Below are positions 35,708 to 48,501 of a stretch of 64,000 nucleotides of DNA, piece by piece. Every line of letters begins with the position of its first letter. Position 1 is the stretch's first letter. The translations under genes were made by a program, and so were the position numbers. The stretch is from Tubiluchus corallicola. Its lineage: Eukaryota > Priapulida > Priapulimorpha > Priapulimorphida > Tubiluchidae. The stretch lies in the NCBI GenBank assembly GCA_030141605.1, contig JAQGDQ010000209.1:179501-243500 (forward strand). The letters are read 5' to 3'. The notes beneath the pieces are model-generated. The model had not been told where the DNA came from and searched no databases. It saw only the letters and a list, made by a program, of their open reading frames with translations.

Positions 35708-37249
35708 AACTAAGTTATGCTGCGTATATATATCTTACCAGCGTAAAAACTTTGTCTTTCAGACGTTTCTTTTCACATTTAAAATTATCTTTATTTAGCC
35801 ACACCACTGTGTTTGTTGTATCATGATTGTGAAGAAATCTACTCGAACGTGGACTTTGAACTGAATGTTGAATGGTATCCACTCCAAAGATATCCACATT
35901 TTGTAGGAGTCTAGGTGTTTTATATATAGCTGCGCACTAAGTTATTAACCTACTATGCTTACAGTGGTAACCAGGTAGGCTATGCAGAAAAAGCAATAAT
36001 ATGGTTTTTGCAGAAGTATAATAAAAGACGCCTAGAAACGAGGATAAAAAAATCGATAAAAGGGTTGATCACACTGAAAGTGCTCATAACTTGCTTGTAG
36101 GACAATGACAACTGCGAGTTGCTACGTACTTAATATTGCCAGACACTTTATGCACAAGTATTATACCCATACCCTATTACACTATTATTATTTTTGTTGT
36201 CTTGTTAGGCATTCAGTATTAGGCATCGACTCATAGTGTTGAATAGTTCGAAAGCTAAAATACGCAGAGTTATAAAACATGCGATCTACTATTGCTTAAA
36301 ACGCTTCTCAGAAGAGCTAGAGGTTACTCTCATCAAAATTAACTTATTGGGAAACAAATCTTATGTGTGTGACAACGTCAACATGAAACATGAGCACAGC
36401 ATCAAAAATCATATTGGTACATTGCCACACATCACAAGACCAATACGTATAACATTATCTACTTGTACATTCATACAAATAATCATAGCAGCATAATTAA
36501 AGCAGGTTTTGTTACATACCAGGTAGCAGGCCATATTTTCATATTTGAAATAATAAAAAACAATTAACTTATATGAAAGCAAAACTAAACTATTATAACT
36601 AGACGTTGTACTAAAAGCTTTAGCCAAGAAGATTATAATCAAGACAAGCATTATAGACAGGTATCACACGGGCATTATAGAGACAGGCATGAACTTTAGA
36701 CAGGCATTAGAATCAACCCAACAGTCCGCTAGCTGTCTATTTAGCCAGTTCAGTCGTACATTTAAAGAATTATTTAAATAAGTATGCCACCATTAGTTAA
36801 CTAGAAAAGAAAGAATATCGTTCCGCAACCTTTGATTACTCATGGCATACCAAAATCGATACAAAAGGCAAGTGTACAAACCTCATCAACTGTCAAATTC
36901 ATTGCCAAAAAGATCCCCATATTTAATGTAGCAAGCTAAATCACTTAATAGAGTTCCAAAGAAAAAGTACTATGACCACATTTTAATCTCAATAAAAATA
37001 ATAATGATATTTTGTAAGGAGATAAATAAGGAGTTTAATTAATGATATTATTAAAAGAAACGCAAAAAGTGAAATTACCACCACTAAAATAAAACAGAGT
37101 GGTCATACAACAACGATTGACCAACGGTCAACGAGTGGGACAAATATGGCTGCACAAATACTTAAAACACATATTAGACTAAAAATAATCAAAATGTCAG
37201 TTTTTTTATTTTAAACTCAATTGCCGAATATGCCGAATATTGCCGAAAA
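35704..37249. other. non-coding stretch
   Basis: No gene is recognised. The part after about 36900 may be the decayed upstream linker of the LINE relic that starts near 37250. Confidence 0.4.
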
Positions 37250-37995
37250 CTCAATTGCCTATCTCTGACGCAAGGTATTTTCCCTGACAGTTTAAAAGTA
37301 ACTAAATTAGTACCAATTTGTAAATCTAACATACCAGAAAACCCATATGACTACCACACAATATCGATACTAACACCAATCGCGAAACTAGTTTAAGATG
37401 TGATGTATAAAAGAACTAATAATTTTTTAACTATAAATAATGTGCTATCAAAATTCCAATTTGGATTTTGAAAGAATTATTCTATTTTTCTAGCAACTGC
37501 AGAAATAGTGAACACTCTAGTACACATTTACACAGGTAATAAATTGCACACATTTGACTTATTTCTATATCTGTTAAAGGCTTCTGATATGGAAGTACAG
37601 CACACCGCTCTAAATTAGAATCTTATGGCACCCTTGGAACAGCATTAACTCTAAATAAATCTTACTTAACTAACAGACAGCATTATACGACAATCAATAA
37701 CACAAATTCAAATTATGAAATAATGATATGTGGCATACCCCATGGATCGACACTAGGGCCACTGTTATTTCTGTTGTGCGTGAACGACCGATCACACTGT
37801 ACTGTTCAAAATTTAACTCCAGGTTATTCGCAGACGGCATTAATCTGTTCCTATCAGACAATAATGTAAATAATCTAGAGACAAACACTAATGTGTAATT
37901 ATCCAAAATCGGTTGCTGGATGCACGCTAATCAATTATCCGAAAATTTTAAAAAACCAAATTCATGCTCATTGAACCATCTTTCCGTTTAACTGG
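37250..37995 (+). pseudogene. broken LINE reverse transcriptase (Jockey/CR1 type)
   Basis: Translating across frames gives IFPDSLKVTKLVPICKSN, YDYHTISILTPIAKLV, NNVLSKFQFGF, then CGIPHGSTLGPLLFLLCVND and RLFADGINLFLSD, and finally LSKIGCWMHANQLSEN. These correspond in order to reverse-transcriptase blocks of Jockey/CR1 elements. The PQG of GIPQG is PHG and the FADD box is FADG, so the catalytic site is destroyed. Several stops and frameshifts are present. Confidence 0.88.
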
Positions 37996-39417
37996 TCAAC
38001 GATCTCATGTGGGAACATTCAATATATTGCTGTATAAAACTCTGCTGGCAAATTGTTCAAAATTAGTATATAGTCTGTTTGCTAAGCGAAACTCTAACGA
38101 ACATGCACACAAAGTTTAGTTTTCCAAAAATAAAATTAAGTTACTGATTGGGACATCGCAAAATCCGAAAGATTCGTGTTTTTGACCCGCACATTACAAA
38201 TAAGTCTCACCAAGTTATTCATTCAGATTGGCCCGGGCACCCTTACGGAAAATTTATGTCTTTACCTGTAGGTAAACACTAAACATGCATAAAACATAAT
38301 TGATTCCATTCCTACCCATAGAAACGTCCATGCGCCTCTGTGACCTACAGTACAGTTGACTCCTGCGTGCCTGTAAGCATGTCTGTGAAGGGTGTGACGA
38401 TGTAGTCTAATTTTCGCTATTGCAAATAGGTGGTTCGTGACTTAAATGTAACACTTGGGTAAAGAATAAAACACTTAGTCGAAAACACTGGGAAAACAAC
38501 CACTCAATTAATAGAATCATATAAGAATTTAATTAATATCCCAAAATACATTGCAAGACAAATATTAATAATAAAGATTAAGCTGGCTAAGGAAAAAAGG
38601 AAAACGTAACATTTTTCACCAGTTCTGTTTTGGCATCATCAAGCGACTTTTCTCCTGCTTCCATCCCGCGTAGTCTTTCTCTGACTCCTCGCCAGGGGGC
38701 TTCATCGAGAAATGGTGTACCATAGAACGGCTGGCCACACTTCTTCATGTATCCGACTACGTGAACGACGTCTCCAAACTTTGACGACTCCTGATGACGT
38801 CTTCGCCTCCACTTATATGACGCCAAAATATAGTAGCATTCGAACTCCTGTACTCGTCACAAGGTAAGGATCACCAATTTCGTAATCACAGCATGGAAGC
38901 ACCAAGGACGGTATCATCAACGTCAGGTAAATACGGGGAAGTATCATCAGCAGCAGATATCACGACAACTGGTAAGTATAATCTTTAATAAGTTATGTAT
39001 CATCAGCGTCAGGAAAATGTATCAGCAACAGGTAAGTATCATCGCTGAAACTCAGCTATCATCTCTGTCGTAACTATGTAGACAGATCGCTTTTTTACAA
39101 GCAAGCACCGCTCCTACTAAACCATCATTCTGTGACATGAGAACGTCCGCTTAACTCGACAACTTAAAGCGGAATCCCTGGGCGAACTGAACAGCCATAC
39201 CGTTAAGCAGTTTAACTAAACTTCTTTTATAAAAATTGAAAATAATAAATGGTGGAATTATAACAGTAGGAACTAGTTACATAACCTGGCCTAAAATAAG
39301 CCTGAGCGTTACAACGGGTTTTCGGCAGCATGCCTTCAGCTGCTAGACATTTTAGCGCGAACTCCGCGTTCAACCACCACATTGACTCTCACTCCAGGTA
39401 GACAGGGCCTGGCAGGT
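37996..39417. other. non-coding stretch with two unassigned frames
   Basis: A minus-strand frame of 79 codons (38587-38826, start MASYKWRRRRHQESSKF, later GQPFYGTPFLDEAPWRG) has a balanced composition but no family I recognise. On the plus strand ATG 38893 opens a 27-residue frame ending at a donor-like CTG|GTAAGT, and the word GTATCATCAGCGTCAGG recurs four times at 38910-39035. Neither is convincing as a gene. Confidence 0.3.
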
Positions 39418-39975
39418 AAATCTCCCTTCGATTTGTGGAAAGAATTTTTCACTGATGTTTTCACGAGATCGTGCATTAGTCAATTCTTTACGCAACACGT
39501 GATAAAAATCGGGCCGATTTCAACATTCAGAAAGATGAGTTGTATGTGTTTTTTGGTATAACGTTACTTTCGGGTTACAACAGACTTCCTAGTAAGCAAT
39601 GTTACTGGAGCAATGCGCAGGACTTGGGCTTTTCAATTGTGAAGGAATCGATGAGCTCAAAGCGATTTTTATGCATCAAGAGATATCTCCATCTTGCTGA
39701 TAATCAAAATTTGTCTGCTGGAAAGCTACCGAAAGTTAGCCCTCTGTTCGACGCACTGAATGAATCGCTCAAAAAATTTGGCCTCCTTGATTCTCATCTC
39801 AGCATCGACGAATCAATGGTTCCGTATTCCGGAAGACACAGCGCTAAGCAATTTATAAGAGGAAAGCCTATTCGTTTTGGCTACAAACTGTAGGCCATAT
39901 GTGCAAATAATCGGTTCCCTTACCATCTGGAGGTGTACGTAGGCAGCAAACCAAATGAACAGAAGTCTAACGTCA
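39418..39975 (+). pseudogene. broken piggyBac transposase (PGBD/DDE_Tnp_1_7)
   Basis: The left part reads KSPFDLWKEFFTDVF, then shifts frame near 39480 and continues [39 protein letters not shown] and [20 protein letters not shown], closing with [10 protein letters not shown]. These blocks are the piggyBac family core, with the first catalytic Asp in SIDESM. The codon after YKL, normally Trp (as in FGYKLW), is TAG, and in-frame sequence AICANNRFPYHLEVYVG carries on after it. The C-terminal third is missing. It is a dead fragment. Confidence 0.9.
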
Positions 39976-40305
39976 TATAAAAATTTTATATCTTAGAATA
40001 TAATTTGTCTATGACATAATACGAAGTGTTTAAGCACGTAAATACAGTTTGTTTTTTAAATTTACCTAACCAAATTAATTTTAGGTATGTTTATCAGTTT
40101 AATTTTAATTTTGTCTTTCTCGGTTAATAACTTCAGCACTTTTTAACTCTGCTCCTTCGTGAATTTTGTATCTTTTATTTTAATGACACAGCAATACATT
40201 TTTTATCTGTAGTTTTCTGGACAAAATAAATGATTACTTTTGAGCCTTAAAAGGCCATTTTGACCCTTTGTTCTTTGATGACAACACATAACGTCAAATC
40301 AACTA

Positions 40306-40497
40306 CAGTTAAGCCTCGTTATAACGTTCTCCTTTATAATGCCAACTTCACTTTATGCCCAAATTTTTAGCAATACAAAATGTCAACATTTGCATAAAAA
40401 TGTATGTATTAATGCGCCTTGATATAATGCCAAACTTGCTATAACACCAGCTTTTTTGCAGTCCCAAACTAGGCGGCGGTATGCAGAGGTATGACTG
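40306..40497. mobile_element. 192-bp pogo/Tigger-type MITE, TA-flanked
   Basis: The ends read CAGTTAAGCCTC on the left and, on the other strand, CAGTCATACCTC on the right, and TA flanks each side (40304-40305, 40498-40499). Such CAGTyaAACCTC ends with TA target sites are characteristic of pogo-group Tc1/mariner elements. A diverged copy is in an ATP synthase alpha intron at 56504-56692. Confidence 0.75.
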
Positions 40498-41607
40498 TAT
40501 ATGACGTTCGATGCCTATGAGGCACCCTGTATTTGTGCGCTACCAACACTGAAGGTTAAACTGAAGCATGTATATAAAACATCCTGTACATAGAAGCAGA
40601 AACTTATTGGACAATAAAATGTTCTTGGGATATTAAATTCCAATTTATCATGTAAGCTTAGAAACAAACGCGTTTCTTAAACCCGGGACTTATAAAGCTT
40701 CTGAAAAAAGGACTTAGAAAATGTAGTATGCAAAAAATTTGACATTACTAGCATCACAAATAACCCAACAGAAAGCTGTAGTATATAAAAACAACGTATA
40801 TTATTATAATCAATCACTCCATTAAAAGTGTATACACAAACGAAAAAATCAGTACAAATATTATCAATGTTTTAAACAAAAACCAATATGACTTTTCATT
40901 CCAGGCAGCCATTATGACTTTTCAATCCAGACAGTCTATTGTTGCTGTTCATTACAGACACATTATAACTTTTCATAGCAGACAGTCCATTATGACCTTT
41001 CAATCCACTCAGTCCATTATGTCTATTCAATCCAGAAGTCAAAAACCTAGGAAACCTCTTTAGCAGACAAAATTCCTGCACAAGTGCTTATAAGGTTCAT
41101 ACAAAATGAAAATTATTTATTCAGCAAACTATAACAAAGATTAGTTATATTTTCTTTAATACAGCTGTAAGATAACTGAAATGCTCAAACATACTTACTT
41201 CCAAGTTATAAGATATTCACATATGAAAATTTTCTGCTACTGTGAGAACTAGTCGGGTAAGCACAGAACTTCTAAGTATACAAACATCAGCTTGGTTTAA
41301 TTGATTATGGATTAAGGAATTTTATTTAATCGTGTTTATGATTAAGGAAATAGTACAAAGTTAAAAAACTCGGAGTACAGCAAGTTGCACGTATTGATCA
41401 GATAATAACTTAAAGAAGAAGAAGGATGTAAGAGGATATTTTCAACAGTTTACATTTTCATAGTGATAAATTACACTGAAATCTATATGAGCAAGTATTA
41501 TAAAATATGGTGCTTTTGTAAACACTAACACATTTCATAACAAGTACATTAGAGCATTTTCAGTATTTTGGTAAATATCACTCTAATAAAATACAAACTG
41601 TACACTA

Positions 41608-41989
41608 AGGGTGAGCATCAAACGTTCAAATTCGATTCGAACGAGTTTTATTAGTATTTGCCCCATTCGATTCAAACCTAAAACTACAGATTCGAATAAT
41701 TCAGCACTTCGATGTTCTTTATCATTAAAACGATTGAAACATCATGCAATTAGCATTTAGCTGCAATTACTGTGCACAATTTTACACAAATTATTGGTGG
41801 TTTTACTGCAGAACAAAATCGAGTAATATGCATGATAATTTTTAAGACTAACTTTTACTGGTGGTTCGAAAACTTGTTAGAAATCTTTCAATCTCAATTC
41901 GAATTCGAAATACTGAAGTTCGGTTCGATTCGATCTCGAAAGTCACAAACTCGATTCGATTTCGCCTTCTGGTAGAGAATGCTCACCCC
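41608..41989. mobile_element. hAT-type MITE with 7-bp flanking duplication
   Basis: Inverted ends AGGGTGAGCAT and ATGCTCACCCC bound a 382-bp element, and TACACTA is repeated directly outside both (41601-41607, 41990-41996). GGGGTGAGCA ends and a 7-8-bp duplication are typical of hAT elements. Inside, TCGATTCGAA-type words recur in both orientations. No transposase remains. Confidence 0.75.
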
Positions 41990-42264
41990 TACACTACTTA
42001 CAATTTTAATTTTTTATGATTTGTCGCTGTCCTCACTGTCGGTTATTTGTAAACACATTTAAATACATGTTCTCATAATTCTAATAAGTGGCACTGCAGT
42101 TCACTGGATCTGCTTTTCAGCTGCTACAATGAGGATAGTATCATTAGTTTAACGAGTACAACAAAAATAGTGTAAAACAGACGAGTAACAGGTCTCCATC
42201 CAAACTGTGCAAATGCACATAACATTTCATAAGTCCTACACCAGCAGCAGGAGTCATACCCGCT

Positions 42265-42500
42265 TTTATACCAGGTGGCGTAACTCAATGGTAGTGTGAT
42301 TGCTTCCACTGGGAGGTCGCTGGTGCAACTCCTGACCGAGTCATACCAATGGTTTACAAATGGTCCTGCTGGTTCTTCGACCAAGCAAACAGGTTTATAG
42401 AAGTAACATGCGGGAAATAATAATTGGGGCTGCCTTGGAAATAAGTATTGAGTTACTTAAGGTGTTATCCCTGGATTATCTCCTAAACGAAATTATTATT
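42265..42500 (+). mobile_element. tRNA-derived SINE
   Basis: The head CAGGTGGCGTAACTCAATGG has an A-box-like segment and, 35 bases on, GGTGCAACTCCTGACC is a degenerate B box, so the head derives from a tRNA gene. A body follows with CTGGTTCTTCGACCAAGC and GGGGCTGCCTTGGAAATAAG, and it ends in an (ATT)n tail (ATTATTATTATATTATTAT). The promoter boxes suggest former RNA polymerase III transcription. Confidence 0.8.
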
Positions 42501-43322
42501 ATATTATTATAAACCGCTTAAAAACTGCAAAACATATTTATCACAATCGTGTGAAATAACAAGTAATAAATACATAATTTTTGTTATCAACTGTATATAG
42601 AAATGACAATTTCAACATTACAATTAGAACTAAAATGATTTAAGTGCAACAAAAGATGCATCTCAGTAAGATTCCAAATCTTGACACAAATTGTCATACA
42701 CTCCAACAATTACGACATGATAAACTTTTGTGATACATGTACGAAATAACGTGAGGCATAATTACGTGCCTTTGCTCAAACAGAAAAGTTACATTTTAGT
42801 TAAACTGAAACATTAACATGACAAAATACACAGACCTACCATAGACAAACACACCAGAAACTTGTGCAATTAATGACAAAACATCCCACGAGATTCACTT
42901 TGGCAGATCTTTCAATTTTCAGCTAAATATTTAACATTTCATACGTTACCAAAAAAGCTTTTTAATACCTTACAGCAGAACACAGATGACAGGTCTTGGT
43001 AATTTAAGAAAACGAATTTACAAAAATACACTAAAAGAAATTCTTATCTATTTCAAAGTTTCTTTCGCAGATGTTCGCAAACGTTATTATTATAGCATAA
43101 TCTAGTCAGGTTTCATAAAAAATGTTTAAACAAAAGAAGCAACTTGCTCAAAAGTTATGATATTTCAACATACATTACTTATACCATCCTAGTAGTTTCA
43201 CCTACCACTATCACTATGTACATTGAGATATCAACAAAACACAAAACTCTATGGTAGGATATTTTCACAGTACAAGTGTAATTTTCTTGCAACAGTAATT
43301 GAAGCCAGAGCTGAATTTATCA

Positions 43323-44561
43323 TTACACACTGTAACCACTGACTAGTGTTGTATAAGGTATTTCTTTCTTTTGCCAAAACAGAATGCACGATGAGATCAA
43401 ACCAAGAACCTACACAGAAAAAAGTGTTCAAAATACTGATTAGCTAAAAAGCAAAACGATAAAAAATTAGAAAAGAGAAGTGCAATAACTAATGCTGTTC
43501 TTCATTTTCACATTATAAACAGCTATCTTATGAAAATTAAACTAACTCGAAGTGCAATAACTAATGCTGTTCTTCATTTTCACATTAGAAACAGCTATCT
43601 TATGAAAATTAAACTGACTCGAAGTGCAATAACTAATGCTGTTCTTCATTTTCACATTAGAAACAGCTATCTTATGAAAATTAAACTCACTCGAAGTGCA
43701 ATAACTAATGCTGTTCCTCATTTTCACATTAGAAACAGCTATCTTATGAAAATTAAACTAACTCAAATACCATTTAATTTGTGATTTGTTAATTTATATG
43801 CAGCTTGTACTGCAGCACAGCAAAATGTTTTTGTAAAAATTACTTATGTAGTAGTTCTTTTTTACTAACAAAAGCTTTGCAATCTGTTTCTTCAATAGTT
43901 CACCTGTTGAACATAAGCCATTAAGGTTTTTGAGACATTCTCTCACAAGAAGTGATAAGCTAATCACTAATCAAAGCTGCATAAATAAAAAAATAAAAAA
44001 TGCTTGGCCAAGTAGTAAAAAACTCGGCTAAACTCAAAAATACATATTTTCACGTAGAATTGCTTACATTCAAAATAAATAAAAACAGCAGTTTTTCAAA
44101 CATTGTGGTAAACTTACCAATAAAGTCACAATACCAATAGCCAAACCAATTATGTAGCCCAAATGGTCCCGAAATTCTTGCTCTAACTTTTCGAGACATC
44201 CCTAAATCAAAAGCATTGATGTCAGTTTTTGAATCTTTTGTCACATCAACAACTACGTATGACAGAAAATGCAGTTATAGTCTCTTTCAATATTTCGACC
44301 AGCAAAAATAAATGAAAGAACCACCAACTATATCAAAAGCAGATCAGGGTCACAAAGAATAGATGTTAAAAAACATCACAGTTACCATTTAATAATGTTT
44401 TACGCATGTGGCAAATAAAAATCAATAGTTATAAATCATACAAGGAGAAATATGTTTAAGAAAATTTTTTAACTTGATTGTTGCTCAAAATTGCATGCAA
44501 GCTTAGATGCCTACAAATTGCACATTTAACCACGACTGTGTTTTGTTGTACATATTACTGT

Positions 44562-44658
<97 letters not shown>

Positions 44659-47600
44659 TATATATATGTGTATATATATTTCCAATTTAGCAAATTCAAA
44701 TAATAATAGCTTACCACAGTGTAAATTTGCAAAGGTTCAATTGTTGATGAGGTGTTACAGTTTGGGTTAATACAGCAACTGGGAGGGACTGCATTGTGTT
44801 CAGCATACCAAGGTGTATCTGTCCAGTCTGTGTAGTTGTAACCACCACAACATTTCAGCTGAATTTATTAATACAAATTATTAATAAAACATCATACAAA
44901 TGCATTATGGAATCCTTCTCAGCTAAAAAGAAAGAATGTTGACTACAACTTTAAGTACCAGTGATGTCTATTGGTGCAATTAACAAATCGCACAGAGTAA
45001 AGAATCTGTCAATCTTAAGAAAAGGAGTCAAGCTATCAGAACATTAGGTAAGTAAGTAAACAGGACATTGGAACAAACAGAAGGCAACTTTTGAACTAAA
45101 AAAGATTATCTAATCACAAAAAGTTGTCCTTCAATAAGGGAATTTTTAAAACCTGAAATGAGAAATTAATTTACATTTAATTACAGGCAACAGTTAACAG
45201 TTCTACTGTCTCATAAAATATATTCAGCTTGACAAAGCAAAAAAAAATTGTAAGTTAGTTGAACTAGGCTAACCTCGATTTGCATGTAGTCGACTTCATT
45301 TCGCAATTCAGTATTACTGTCTGAATAATTATGCAGAGCTTCTTCAACCTTTCCATGGAAAGTCTCCTTCAGCTGGTAGTAAAAGAATAGTTATTTAATA
45401 ACCATGTTGCCACTAAGTAATTAATGCGCAGTGACAGAACGTATCAGCATGCAATCACAATTTCTCAACATTTAAGCTAATAATGTTATATTAAAAATAC
45501 CCAGAAACTCATTCAATATTGAAAAGATTATCTCCAAGAAGCTTTATAGTTAATAAGTATAGCGACAAAAATTCAATCAATACTACTTATGTCACTGTAA
45601 TGGATGAATAGCATTATGTCAGCCTACTCGAAACTGCACTGATTTATTGTTATAAATCTAATATAAAATAATATACCAAGACCAGTATTCTCAACAATAT
45701 TAAACATAAATAATCATGAACTAAAAGCAAACAACTATAGACCAGAAATTATATCAAGAATTGCATTAATCTGTACCTAACTTAGCTTAGGCCCATTGAT
45801 CATGGTAAATTCTCAAAAATTTTGTTCAAAAATGCCATGACGGCTACTTACCATGTCCTTATAGACATAGCCTAATACGCCAGCAGTGATCAACAAAACT
45901 AATATTACCAGTAGTAGACCGAACAACTAAAAAAATACAAAAACGAGTTTTATGAAAGACTAAAAATTTAAGAAAAATGAAAGCTAGTCATAATTAATTC
46001 ACAGCAAATTAATTCCTGGCAAAATACAAAGAGACTATAAAAATCCAAGACAGTCAAGCAATCAAACTTAAAGCAAAGCACAAGTCACGCAGCACGTTGG
46101 GTTTATTTTATCACTTAAACTTAGAAAAAGATAACAAAGACGTTTACAAAAAAAGTGTTTATAAAGTAAAAAATTAATTTATACTACATCTGTATAGAAA
46201 TTTTCAGGTATGGTGGTAGCTGCTAATCAGGTGACAATTATGACATAGCTGGTAGACTTCATTAATTTTCGTAAGAGCATTGTGGCTTTCTGTAAGTGTG
46301 CACTGCTTAAACTAATTCAAACTTCTACAGACTGCCTAATGTTCATGCAAAAGTATCACAATACTAGCAATCTAACTTTTTGTAAAAACTTATTGTACTT
46401 TAGACAGAAGTTTACAGTGTGCTGCTTTTCTTCGACCGATGAAAGGCATAATAGGTGGAACAATGGGCGTTCAAGACGGAAGCACTCAAAGAGTGACGTG
46501 ATCGCAAAATAAACTGATTTTACTAATAATACAAGGTGCTCATCATACTGTTATTACTAAATCCTTATAACATTTCTCACAAACATTGAAATAAGCTCAA
46601 CTTCCCAGAAGGCTTGGTCTTTCCTTTAAAACATCTAAGCAGTACTATAAGCATAATGCATTGCAATGTCAGTGCTTTTTTGCCTGAGTGGCACGATATG
46701 TAAATGTTCAATTACAGACATCTCACAGCAAAAAACCAGAACAATGTAATTTTAGTGGCTAAGATTAACCTATAAATAGATTCCAGATTTTGACTAACAT
46801 TGTTTTGCTGTAAGATAAACAGTTGGAACTTACTTACAGTGGCCAGAAGACAGCGATTCGTTTGACAAGCACCGCAGCAACTTAGAATTCCCATGATAAA
46901 CATGCCTAAGCCAACTGCCATAGCAATTATAGCTGGCACGAGGGTATACTTGGCCTCAGTAATGTGTTCATAGTGACCATAAGTTTTGAACACATAGCCA
47001 CCAGCAAATATCAAAGCAGCTGCTGCCCCCTGAAATTGACGAAAAAAATTTGTTAACAGTATCTCAGGGCTACTTCTGTTATTGATTTATTATTAACTCT
47101 ATGCAAGAATTACCAATATTAATTCTCTACGTTATTTATTTATGGATTTATATAAAACACCATTTTCTTGATAACCACTTCTTGGTGATGAATTACATAT
47201 CAAACTAATCACGTCAATTTCCCGTGGTCCAGTGGGTTTATTTTTCAATTCAAGTCTGGGAGGAACGGCGGGCAATAAATACAGGCTGAAAGTGTGCAAA
47301 ACCTATAAAGTTGAGAATTGAAGAATGGGACTGTGAGAGATGGAGTGCTGTATTATCAGAAAGAGCTTTCAGTGGAAACTGTAACTGGCATAGTTTGATT
47401 TCTTGAGGCCTCCGCAATAAGCATTTTTCTAGACCCACCTACACGGAATTTTTTTTTTGAAACTTTGGCTAAACACAGTGTACAAAATTCATTGCATTTC
47501 TCTTTAGCATATTTCATTTTCCTCACTACATATATCCATTTTATTATATTATTTTGCTCATTGTTTCAGACATTATCATCAAGTTTTATACTATTTTTTC

Positions 47601-48501
47601 ACTGATTCATATGTAGTCTATTTTGTTTTTCTCACTACATAATTCATTATATTATATTATTTTGCTCACAGTTTCAAGTTTTATTATATTTTCTTATTGA
47701 TCTACATATAGTCTATTTAGTTGCATACTCATATTTCATTGAATATTTTGTTCGCTCCATTTCTGCTTCTTTATATTAGTTTTCTTGTTCCATAGTCCAT
47801 TCAATAATATACCTGATTGATATATTTGATTGAATACCATTGCATATTTTCGATCCATTATATATGGTTCCTTTTTATCGTACATATTTTGTTCTTTTAA
47901 CTGATTCTTCATTTATGCTTCAATTTTTTTCACTTGATTTGACTAGATTTTATAGCTTAATCAGTTGGTTACATGCTTTACATATTTGGTTGAACATCCA
48001 TTGCATATTTTTTATTTTATCATATTATGTCCTTGTTGGTTATTTCGCTTTCAAGTTTAATTTGCTCCCTTATACTTTGATTCACAGTACAGTTGATTTT
48101 CTTCTTCTAATTTATAATTATACCATGTACAGCAGCACTAGAAAATTTTCTTACAATTTACACTAACCTCAGAAGGGTAGCTGACTTGATGACCAAATGG
48201 TCTTTCGCTACCCTTTTCCAGTGTAAACATGCACAACACGATTAACAGGAGAGAACAATATCACCGTCAATATGCAGGCTGTGCGTGTCATTTATTGTTA
48301 CAATGTTAACAATAATTGAGTCATACTATTACATCCTGCACCCCCTACCACATTCCTTTGTGTATAATTTTTCCTAATTAATTAGACTAAAAATCTGTAA
48401 AATTCTGGTAGATGTCTACCTGATCATCTAATCTTGCTTACCCAAAACACAAGGCCTATTAGGGCCATAACCATTTTTGACGTAATTCTACAACCTCCCA
48501 T
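43323..48501 (-). CDS. tetraspanin
   Basis: Seven exons, all phase 0, give a complete 246-residue protein: 48501-48442, 47029-46838, 45926-45852, 45372-45274, 44858-44715, 44201-44118 and 43409-43323 (TAA). The start MGGCRITSK has the juxtamembrane cysteine usually palmitoylated in tetraspanins, which decides for ATG 48501. Transmembrane helices lie at about 11-33, 52-74, 85-105 and 204-230. The large extracellular loop carries the CCG signature (145-147), PPSCC, a single C and GC before helix 4, six cysteines in all. Sequons are at 124, 150 and 177. The tail [10 protein letters not shown] holds YTTL, a tyrosine sorting signal. Tetraspanins organise membrane microdomains; the subfamily is not assigned. 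Confidence 0.95.
43478..43762. repeat. 72-bp minisatellite, ~4 units
   Basis: Units begin at 43478, 43550, 43622 and 43694 with AAGTGCAATAACTAATGCTG and differ at only a few positions. The array lies in the last intron of the tetraspanin gene. Since 72 is divisible by three, frames on both strands stay open (24-residue units), but no start, splice or family supports translation. Confidence 0.92.
44560..44680. repeat. (TA)n / (TATACA)n microsatellite
   Basis: About 120 bp of TA repeats with CA/TG interruptions, in the tetraspanin intron between exons 5 and 6. Open frames with Ile-Tyr repeats on both strands are products of this tract. Confidence 0.95.
47460..48215 (+). mobile_element. T-rich retroposon-like element with 3' hairpin, copy 1
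   Basis: A strongly T-rich body with diverged internal repeats (for example TATTATTTTGCTCA twice) ends in GGGTAGCTGACTTGATGACC, a loop and CGCTACCC, a stem of seven to eight base pairs (48175-48213). It is in the first intron of the tetraspanin gene, antisense to it. The same hairpin recurs at 49678-49718. The left boundary is not defined. Confidence 0.5.

Larger units (their letters stand above)
39976..43322. other. transposon-rich intergenic stretch
   Basis: No gene is recognised. Three non-autonomous elements listed separately fall here (40306-40497, 41608-41989, 42265-42500). The part 42500-43322 is presumably 3' flank or untranslated region of the tetraspanin gene. Confidence 0.5.

Noticed and set aside
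42265-42340. possible tRNA gene
   Set aside because: The B box is degenerate and the head runs into a SINE body with an (ATT)n tail; no cloverleaf could be drawn confidently.
43478-43762. CRISPR-like regularly spaced repeat
   Set aside because: The units are directly abutting without spacers, and the context is an animal intron.
44478-44770. Ile-Tyr repeat frames on both strands
   Set aside because: They arise from the (TA)n tract in a tetraspanin intron.
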